64,000 bases of DNA from Thalassia testudinum. Lineage: Eukaryota > Streptophyta > Magnoliopsida > Alismatales > Hydrocharitaceae. Under the pieces are notes generated by a model that saw only the letters and a program-made list of their open reading frames with translations, was not told the origin of the DNA and searched no databases. Below, in pieces: positions 55,950 through 64,000 of the stretch (the stretch's first letter is position 1; the number at the start of each line of letters is the position of its first letter). Location of the stretch: positions 2,072,501 to 2,136,500 of the forward strand of contig JAZHRO010000012.1 of assembly GCA_037157565.1 (NCBI GenBank). The letters run 5' to 3'. Both the position numbers and the translations under genes were made by a program.

Positions 55950-58350
55950 TATGGTTAATTCTGTTATTGTACCATCTCATCACAAAAGCAGATTGACCAT
56001 GGGGTTGATCAGGGATTAATTAAAGGTCAAATGAACTTAAAAGACCAAGAAGTGGGCTCAGAATAACTGAATCAGGGTTTCACACATTTCGACGAGTAAA
56101 ACAGTACTAAAAACCCTGATTATCAGCCACACTCAAATTGAAAGGGTTCTAGTAGAGATAAATTCAATCTAAACCTCCTAAAAATCATTTAAAAACATTC
56201 TAAGAGGTTTAGTAGCTTCACTTTGACCATTTGAACCCATTTTGGCCAAAAACAGAGATTCAGACGAGAATTTACTTTGATTTAGGCTTCTATGTAATCT
56301 ACTCAGTCAAACATGGTCAAAACCCAAATCTAAGTTCATCATTAGATTCCTTAGGGTCAAATTAGGTTAATACCAAAATTTGGATCCAATCAGAGTCTAT
56401 CTTGACATAGTTTGCAATTTAGTCCCCAAATCATTGCTCTTTACACTCAAGCCCTCATCCTTTATGTCTTCCTTTCAACCAAACCCCTAACTTCTTCATC
56501 TCCCTTGCAAAATAGCCCCTACCATCCCCTTCTCCCTTCCTTCCAAACACAACGATAGAGCTTTAGGAACCCAAAGTTTGGTGATATTCGCACCATGAAT
56601 TGAGGGATCAAACCTAAATCAATTCTCGCCAAACTTGGCGAGATTGATCATGGAGATCTTCCTCATCTCCTGAGCATCTTGAAGTGGCCAATCATAATTG
56701 TATTCCTCACCGACGAGCTCAAGGAGCTAGAGCTCTCATGGTGGCAAGAAAACATGCAAATCAAGCCTAACTTGGCTTATTTGACTTGAGACTCAACTCT
56801 ATATAAAGGGAAGCACATCTACAAGTCGATGGTGTGCCCGAATTGACTGTCAACTCCCCTTTCTTCTTCTCCAGTGGCAAATCAGTGTACCTTGGAGCTC
56901 CTCTATCCTCCTTATTCGCCTTCTGCCACATAAAATAGGCAGAGGGCTTTTCTCCCTTACTCCTTCAGGGAGCTACGTGCGAAGCTTCACCTCCTAATTC
57001 CTCCTCGTCACTCTGATCTCCGATCTTCTTCCTCACGGCGTGCTCTCCGATGACCTATCCCCGTTCATCCAATAGGTAAATTACCATAGGGCTTTTGTTT
57101 CTCCCTCTCCTAATTAGGTTTAGGTCAACTCTTGTCCCCATTCAACAACTCCTCCTCTTTCTTCTCCGTCGACAACCAACACCCATGTCACCATCTCCTC
57201 ACCTCCTCCACTTCTTCACGACCCAATTGAGTTGGACAAAAACATCTCTACACCTCCACCAATCTTTTGCCCAACTTTTGCCATAAATCACCTCCATCCT
57301 CCCCCTCCATTGTCGCTGGCCAAGCTCCTTGAGAGTTTCCCCGTCGGCCACACCCATCCATAATCATCCTGAATTACCATAGGGCTTTGCCTTGCCAAGT
57401 AGCGTCGGAGTTTTTGGTGGTTTTAATTTGGGTCAACAACCCGTGTTCATAGTTGTAGGTTATCACTGGACTTGGGTTCATTCCCTAACTTCGACCGGCA
57501 AATCCGGTGACCTATTAACGAGGGCTTCATCTTCGTTGCACGCAGAATCACAAGAGGAGCAAGTCTAGGACGTTGATTTGTCTATCCACTACTAATCGAG
57601 CTCCCAATCAAAGATGCCATCTTCACGTTGAAAATGCAGGAAAAGAAGCTCGAAGAAGGCGGGTGGGACTTTAGTCCCACCTCGTGCCTATAGCCACCTG
57701 AAATTGAGTATAAAGGGGAATCCACCCCCTTACTACTCGCCCAAGTAGCAGGGGGTCGAGTCCCCATCCCATACACAAACATGTGCACACACGCCCACAC
57801 ACATGCGGGCATGAACCGATCTTGAGCCGGGTTTTGAATTGGGTCTATAGAGAAATTGAGGGGTTTGGCTCAAAAGGAAAAGAATCGGGTTTTGCCATGG
57901 GAATCGTGCATAAGCTTGAAATTGGCAAGGTTCTGAGGTTTGCTAATTAAGGTGTTTGAGACTTGTCCCTAACATCTAATTGGGGCTTAGGCTTAAGATG
58001 TCTAATGCCCTTTGAGAAGTTGGTTTGATATTGAGTTGAGAATTAAGCTTGAGTATTAAACGATTAATTGGTGGTTTCAACCACCACTTTTTTTGGCTCT
58101 CTATTATATTTTTGTTTATTGAACTTGAGATACAATTTGATTATTGAATATTTTTTTGATTGATTATTCATTACATATCATTACTTGTGTCTTGATTACT
58201 GTGCTCATCATTTATATTTGATTAGTGGATTGAATTACAATTGTTTGCTCCTTGTGAATGACCTCGGAACTCACATGTTTTTCAAGCACTATAAATTTAA
58301 ATGTCAATTTAGCTTTCATCGCTATACTACGACGCGATTCTCTAAACCTA
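55950..58350 (+). repeat. Old, diverged B-like LTR
   Basis: It aligns in order with the B LTR. Matches are the TCAAACATGGTC block (56307), the CAATTTAGTCC block (56418), the TATA-like CTATATAAAGGG (56799-56810), the palindrome at 57662-57681 and a GCTCCTTG...GACCTCGG motif near 58238-58265. Both edges are approximate and no partner LTR is seen. Confidence 0.6.
57662..57716 (+). promoter_or_regulatory. GTGGGACT palindrome plus TATA-like box in the old LTR
   Basis: GGTGGGACT, TT, AGTCCCACC at 57662-57681, and TATAAAGG from 57709, 28 bp further on. It is equivalent to 20011-20067. Confidence 0.6.
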
Positions 58351-59131
58351 CGACAGAAATATGCATCAACAATCTAGAATGTAGCAGGATGTTTATTCAA
58401 CTCAGAAAATTCATTATAAGTTCAAGATCAGCTAAAACCATTTAAGAACCATGATTAAAACTCATTCACAGTTCATCCAGAACAAAACGGCTATAGCTAG
58501 TGTTCAAGACTTCCCAAATAAGAATTAAAACTCAAATGTTATTTTAAAACATTCTAATATATTGCATTAACATCTGAAGTCATCTTAAGACTTGCTCAAA
58601 GCATCAGAAATCAGTTTAAAACTCTTTGGACTTTAGATCAAAATACAGACTTAAAATCTAGAACCAAGACTCTTAAACAAAGCTCAAATCATTTAAAAAT
58701 CAGTCTAATCGGAAAATGTCCATTGGAAGGTCTAGAATTCTTCAAAAATCTAATCAATGAATGTAGCATTAATGAAATCCTAATTTAATCCCATCCTTAC
58801 GCTATAGACAACGTGAAAGATGGGATCCAAACCAAACTCTCAATTCACTTAAAAATAATTCCTAGACCTTCATTCAAATGTCTTAGACTTCATTCAGGCT
58901 CCAATCGACAACTTAAAACACTTTGAATTCAAAATAAGATGTTGCCTAGGTGGGCCATTGATCTAGATTAGGCATCCTATACACCATTGATTGGTATTTA
59001 GGATACCCTTGTGATCCTTTGAAAACCATAAAGTCATTGCTTTGGCCTCAAATCAATGTAATTGATTTTCATAGGCCTCAGCTACCTAGTGAAGAAGAAG
59101 ACCAATATAAATAATAAAAATTAGGCACAAA
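58351..59131. other. Sequence without recognised features
   Basis: AT-rich. No supported gene was found. Confidence 0.4.
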
Positions 59132-59545
59132 CACTACACCAAAAAAGATAAAAATGATGAATAAATAATGACAATTTATAATATTCATCATTTTATTTAA
59201 ATGTAATAATAATTTCAAATATTCATTGATATCTCCTTTAGAAATAGTGGTGATCATTTAGATTCATCGTTATCTAATGTAACAACGAAAATAAATCGTT
59301 GGCAAACATTTCTGGATAACGACGAATAATCGTCGTCTTAAATCTCTCATCTTTTAATGATGTTGTTTACAATTTGTCCCAAAATTTTACATAGATCACT
59401 CCCCTATCACCTTTTCTCTCCCTTCCCTTTCCCTACTCTAGCGCACCCTCTCCCCCTCTTGCGAGCCCTCCTCTCCCTTCCTTTTCCCCACTTCGACGCT
59501 CCCTTTCCCCCTCTTGCGAGACCTCCCACTACAACAAAATAGGTC
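59132..59545 (+). mobile_element. CACTA-like transposon ends (possible)
   Basis: CACTACACCAAAAAAG at 59132 and CACTACAACAAAATAGG at 59527 both resemble the start of plant CACTA elements. Between them lies a short inverted motif, GACGA(T)...TCGTC, near 59320-59335. No opposite end (...GTAGTG) was found in the window, so the call is weak. Confidence 0.35.
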
Positions 59546-59629
59546 AAAGCCGATGCACCCTCCTCCTCCTCCGCCTCCTTCCCCGACAGGCTCTACGCGC
59601 AGGACCCCCTGTGCTGTGGATAAGGGTCA

Positions 59630-60163
59630 ATGCCAAGGAGGATGGCTGGAAGCTCTCTCAAACCAAACCCTTGCTACTATCTCCCAAGCTCTCTCACAAT
59701 CAAGACTAGGGAAGCTCTCTCGTGCGCTATCACCGATGCGACCATCGTCGATCCCTCAATAGATGCCGATCGTGACCTCTTCCGATCTCTCCTACTTCGT
59801 CATTACCTAGTGGAGATCAACGTCGAGGTTGACGCGTTGGTTCACCTCCATCTCAAGGGCCTATGGGCGGCACTGGAGGAGCAGGGGAGGCGGAAGCTCC
59901 AGGAGGCCAACGAGATGGCGCTGCGGCCCTCGCAGCGGCAGCTGGAAGAGAATGACGCAAAGCTTTGGGCGGTGAGGACGCGTGTGGTGAAATTGGAGTT
60001 GAGGGAGGTGCAGGTCACTGGGGAGGAGTAGATCTGGCTCCAGTTGGCAAGGAGCAGCAAGGTGATGACCACGAGCCTCTGCACTGCGATCGAGTTGGCC
60101 GAGGCCTTGGCGCCCCTCCGTGATGTTGGGGACGAAAATGTGTTGGTCCGCCTAAAACTTTGA
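59630..60163 (+). pseudogene. Fragment resembling a BOI/SBP1-type RING E3 ligase, copy 1
   Basis: GC-rich compared with its flanks. 59770-60030 encodes a charged helical stretch with VEVDALVHLHLKGLWAALEE, an REVQ-type end and, after in-frame TAG at 60029, IWLQLARSSKVMTTSL. This order resembles the coiled-coil region of plant BOI-related/S-RNase-binding-protein E3 ligases (a DALV..H..L..LEE heptad region, then an ..W..LA.SNEA..L block before the RING). No RING finger is present, so it is a fragment at best. It lies just inside a CACTA-like end, which suggests capture by a transposon. The family assignment is from memory of the motif order and is tentative. Confidence 0.45.
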
Positions 60164-60318
60164 GGGCTTGCGGATGATGCTGGAGGAGTAGGGGGAGCGG
60201 CAGCTTCGCGAGTCCATCGCGGTGGCACTGCGGCTCGTGCAGCAGCGGTTAGGGGAGAAGGACATGGACCTCGAGGCAGCGAGGAGGCGCACGGTGAAGC
60301 TGGAGTCGAGGGCACTGT
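60156..60318 (+). pseudogene. Second, diverged copy of the coiled-coil module
   Basis: It encodes EGLRMMLEE, a TAG stop, then a LRESIAVALRLVQQRLGEKD helix ending KLESRAL. It matches the order of copy 1 (KGLWAALEE, EMALRPSQRQLEENDAKL, KLELREV), so the module is tandemly duplicated. Confidence 0.5.
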
Positions 60319-61224
60319 AGGTTGTCGATCGGATCTCGATATATAATGTTGATCACTCAGGGTGATTTATCCACCATCGAACTCTCAAATGCCCTTATTA
60401 TTGATCAGGTCAGACCTCTCGTGCTTCTCTCCCTCTCTCTTATTGGAGGACACTCATCATTGTATATCTCAATTGATATATATATCAATTACTTGATTAG
60501 ATGCTCGTACTCAATCACTTGATCGATTCCTTTCACTTGATATCATCTCTCTCTCGCTCGATCTTGTTACTGAATCTGGTAATCACATACTCAATAAGGG
60601 CAGTCTCCCTCGATCTCTTGTCCTCGATCGTTTCTCCAATTACATATGCAGATTAAATCTAAGCTCAGATCTATGCTTGAGATCTTTCACTCCAACTCTC
60701 TTTCGGACTTGTTGATCTCTCTTGGTCACCTATGAGCTCAATTAAGGGTTAGGGTTACACGATTACATTTTTTTGGAATGTGTTAGTGTTAGGATTAGGC
60801 ATTTAGCTTATTATTTAATGTGATTTATTGTGTTTTGTGTAGGCCCTAGATGAGGAGCGTTGGGGAGGAGAACAAGGAGCTGAGGTGGTTCTCCTGAAAC
60901 CAAAAAGAGGTATGTAATGAAGGTGATTCTCCTAAAACCTGCTTCCTTTTAACTTTAATGGTTCTCTCCAATTGCTTGTTTGGTAAGGATTATAGAGTTG
61001 TTTTTGGTGAATTGAATCTTTACTTGTTGAGACTTTTTCTTTGCTAATTAATTTATTGGCTGATGGCAATGCGTTATTAATTTAAGGTATACTTTATTCA
61101 TGTACCTCTTCTTAAGATTTTCAAATTTGTGCCTGTCATCCTTAAAAGGAAGGTTTTCCAAGAGTTATCAGTCTGAAAACCCATCCTATAAGCTTTGTTG
61201 TTATTTTAAAATAGTATGATGTGT
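60319..61224 (+). other. Mostly non-coding; possible exon at 60843-60909
   Basis: 60843-60909 is open (beginning ALDEERWGGEQGAEVV). It is bounded by a pyrimidine-rich TTTTGTGTAG acceptor and an AGAG|GTATGT donor. Nothing else is recognised. Confidence 0.3.
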
Positions 61225-61229
61225 ATACA

Positions 61230-63264
61230 TGATGTGAGAAAATATGTATTTTGTAAATTGATGTATTTGTGTCGTTGTAATACGTAAATCCACAATTAAC
61301 TTTTAAATTTATAATACCTAGTTAGTGTAGTATCTAAGGTCATCTAAGGAGACCAAATTGTTAATCACACGAATTGATTCTCTCTCGCCTCTCAAATCCA
61401 CACTTGTCTTTTTGTGAATTTGATTTTGTTGTTTTTATGGAGTTTCAAAATATCGGGCACAATTGTGAAGATGAAGATTACGCTAAAACTATGTCTATCA
61501 CTAAACCTATGTGACAAGAAGAAAGCCCTTTCCTTCTAAGCTCACCGTAGGCAAGTGCGCCTAGGGTAATTAGAAGAAGTTGTGATGTGCACTGCAACTA
61601 CAATAACATCAAAACACATTAAGTGAAAGCAGAAAATTGGAAGGCAACAATTAAAACTTTGTATTACTAGCAAGTTGACAACAGGTAGCTGAATGCTTCT
61701 TAAAACAAAAAGAGAAACTACAATAGCTAATACAAATAAAGTAGAGATGAAGAAAAGTCCTCCAAAGATGGTGAAGGAGTGGTCCTTGCTCCAAGCACAA
61801 CAACTCTTGTGCTTGAAAAGAACTCCTTGCTTCCTCCAAGCTTTCTCCTCCAAGGTGGGTGTCAACCACCTTGATGAAGATCTCCTCCTTGCCTGGCCGT
61901 CCTTCTAGAGGAAAGCTTCTCCTCCTTGGCGTGGCACAAGGGAAAGGAAGAGAGAGGAAGAAGGCACCAAGGGGGTGGGTAGGTTGCCCCCTTGATCTTC
62001 TTCATTTCTTCTTCCTTGACCTTAGGTGTAGGTGGTGTACGTGGAATATACAAAGGGAGAAGATGATGTTAATGTGATAGTTAAGTGGGGTATATATAGG
62101 ATGGGAAGGGGGGTGGTTATGGTGTTTTTTGGAGGGATATGAAGGGGTGCTTGGATATTTTTGGAGGAAAAATGGGAGGGAAATGAAAAGGTGCCCTGGT
62201 TTTCCCTTCAAAAATACCTTCTAGAAGGTGTTAATTTTAGAGGGAAAAAATGGAGGGTGGAGATGGGTTTTGATGGTGGATGTAGGGTGGTGATGGAAGG
62301 GATAGTTGGCACAAAAATGAAGTAGGAGTAGGTGGCCTTTTTGGTAGAGCTTAGGTAGTAGGGTAGTAGGGTTGTAGGTTTTGGTTCCATGGAGGTGGAC
62401 TAGCTAAGCTAGCTTAGCTAATAGACAAGTGGAAAAGGAGGCAAAGGGAGCTAGGGTTTAGAGGAGAGGAGTTGGAGGTAGCTGGAAAGAACTGCACTAA
62501 AGCTGATGACTGCTGAAGGGAGCTGAAGTGGAGATTAGTAGCTAGCTTACCTAGCTAGTTCTTTGCTAGCAGCTAAGCTAAGCTAATCTAAGCTGGCTTT
62601 CTTCTAATCTGATTTGAGGTGAGCTGGGTTTGGTCTTCCCGGAGATTACCTAGCTAGCTGGAGTAGCTAGCTTAGGCCAAGTAGCTCAGCTCAACTAAGT
62701 TGAGCCTTCAGGAGCTGGACTTGAGCTAACCTGAGCTGGTTGATGACTTCTTTAGCTGACTAGGTCTAAGTAGTTGATGGCAGTAGCTAGTTCTAGTCAG
62801 GTTGAGCTTCCAGTGAACTGTTCTGAGCTAGAGGAACTGGAATGGAGCTGGATCAACTACCTTGAGTTAGTTTGAGCTGTCATCCAGCTGAGGTGAGCTG
62901 AATGGAGTTGAGGTGAACTAGCTTGAGCTACCATTTAGCTGAGATGAGGTAAATAGATCTAAGGATGAGTTGATCCAGCTAGAATATGCTGGGATCTATC
63001 TAGGCTGAGCTGGATCTAGTTGTGATCCAGCTGATATGGCCTTTTCCTTCATCTTCTGCCTTCCAGAGTGCTAAGATTTGTGGGATCTGACTATCTACCT
63101 ATCCCTGACACTCAGGTAAATGCATCAAAAACACAATAAAATGCAATGTATGCCTATCCTATGTAAATGACTAAATGCAGCCCAAAAACTCATTTGTGGA
63201 GTTAAAATCCTAAGAGCTTGATCTATTTTAGGGCATAAGAATGATGATAAATTGGCATTTATCA
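61230..63264 (-). mobile_element. C2: solo LTR
   Basis: 2,035 bp, bounded by TGATGTGAG and ATTTATCA, with ATACA on both sides (61225-61229, 63265-63269). It is related to C1 throughout, including the AGCT-rich part (62400-63000). No internal region is present. Minus orientation is inferred as for C1. Confidence 0.85.
63245..63264. other. Terminal hairpin of the C2 LTR
   Basis: TGATAAAT, 4-base loop, ATTTATCA. Compared with C1, the closing pair has changed on both sides. Confidence 0.7.
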
Positions 63265-63427
63265 ATACAACCATTGGCTATCTTCTATGAACAACTACTT
63301 TTAGCCAAAAAATAAAAAAAGTATATTGCATTAAGGGAGTATTCATGTCATGATTTTAGATGAGGCATACTTTTACTTTCAGTTATTAGTGCTAATCAGC
63401 TTCTTTTTGACTGATGTCTTCTACTAG

Positions 63428-63789
63428 CTCACATCTCAAGTTATCAGAGCTTAGATTGCCTAAAGAATGGTTTATGGACATTGTTGAGGAAATAAGTTCT
63501 GTATTCAATCAGGGTGTTACCATACCTAACTCTGTTGGCTCAGGACATGAAAAAGTTTCTTCTAGTAACTTAACCTCGAGTCATCTATACGACTACTAAT
63601 TAATGTTTTTAGGATAAGACACCACATGAATGAAAACAAGTATCTTTTTTCGGTAGTTCTTGCTACTTCAAGATATCCTGTCAGATTTTATATTCAACTC
63701 AAGTTCCTTTTGTGTACAGGTGATTACATGCTCATGGATTCTGTTAATTGTTGGCAGTCTCTTTAGTTTATTGACCATCCTATACTCTG
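63428..63789 (+). CDS. Two exons resembling a reticulon-like gene (partial)
   Basis: Exon 1 is about 63428-63554. It has a TTCTACTAG acceptor and a AAAAA|GTTTCT donor, and encodes SHLKLSELRLPKEWFMDIV and onward. Exon 2 is 63720-63789. It has a TGTACAG acceptor and a CTCTG|GTAAGT donor, and encodes VITCSWILLIVGSLFSLLTI plus a short tail, a membrane segment. The join is in phase 0. The layout (helix beginning near LxLPEE, a GxxxxK segment, then a VGSLFSxLTLLY membrane hairpin) is like plant reticulon-like B proteins of the endoplasmic reticulum. The rest of the gene would be to the right of the window. It could be a decayed copy. Confidence 0.42.
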
Positions 63790-63794
63790 GTAAG

Positions 63795-64000
63795 TTCTAA
63801 TTTACTTTGGCACTTAATGACAATTGCAGTAGTTTTCTTATATTTTTCCATTATTACAAGTTTCTCTTACTAAGAATTGGACAACATTAGGACTTTTTAA
63901 TGATAAATTGGATATTGTGCTATGATTTATTGACACTCATGTCATTTAGAATCTTGAACAAGTTTGGCATAGGAAAAAACCTGCTTTTCGTTTTTTTCTC
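63795..64000. other. Probable intron sequence, no feature seen
   Basis: T-rich sequence after a good splice donor. No coding signal is seen. Confidence 0.35.

Noticed and set aside
59357..59542. Small frame before the CACTA-like site
   Set aside because: C/T-rich low-complexity sequence without recognisable motifs.

Overview
The window looks like intergenic heterochromatin from a large flowering-plant genome. It is almost entirely nested retrotransposons, with plant-type Athila-like and Tekay-like Ty3/Gypsy elements, a Copia gag-only element and a plant L1-type LINE. Fragments of two host-like genes lie at the right edge. The species cannot be named from the sequence. No bacterial-style genes, rRNA, tRNA or CRISPR arrays were seen.

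Layout, with insertion borders fixed by 5-bp target-site duplications (TSDs). A1 (+) is an Athila-related non-autonomous element. Its 5' LTR enters at the left edge (1-930), its internal part ends at 5442, and its 3' LTR is split into 5443-6499 and 34948-35633. The split is caused by A2 (-, 6500-34947, TSD ATGCC), a decayed autonomous relative. A2 is itself broken by B (+, 18195-32246, TSD ACAAA), a second Athila-type element with long LTRs, and by a solo LTR C1 (10221-12446, TSD GGGAG) in its integrase region. To the right is a 5'-truncated LINE (35634-38372 and 54145-54340, ending in poly-A). It is split by D (+, 38373-54144, TSD CATTT), a Tekay-like chromovirus. D's gag is split by E (-, 41991-47437, TSD ATGTC), a Copia element that carries gag but no pol. 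Beyond the LINE are the end of a C-type LTR (54341-54470), an old diverged B-like LTR (about 55950-58350), CACTA-like terminal sequences (59132, 59527), a broken gene fragment resembling BOI/SBP1-type RING E3 ligases (59630-60318), a second solo C LTR (C2, 61230-63264, TSD ATACA), and two in-phase exons that resemble a reticulon-like gene (63428-63789).

All gag-pol reading frames here carry stops or frameshifts, so no element looks able to move by itself. The nesting gives relative age: A1 before A2 before B and C1; LINE before D before E.

The most unusual signal is a two-part dyad. Two copies of a palindrome close to CAGACGTCTG sit exactly 20 bp apart, so the core reads AGACGTCTGG, 8 bp, CCAGACGTCT. 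It occurs in the LTRs of three unrelated groups: Athila-type A1/A2, chromovirus D and Copia E. In D and E it forms arrays of about eight or nine pairs, often joined by 12-bp steps, and lies partly upstream of TATA-like boxes. Other conserved structures are a triple 3'-UTR repeat shared by A1, A2 and B with nearly fixed spacing, a GTGGGACT/AGTCCCAC palindrome a fixed distance before a TATA-like box in B-type LTRs, and a terminal hairpin with compensatory changes in the C LTRs.
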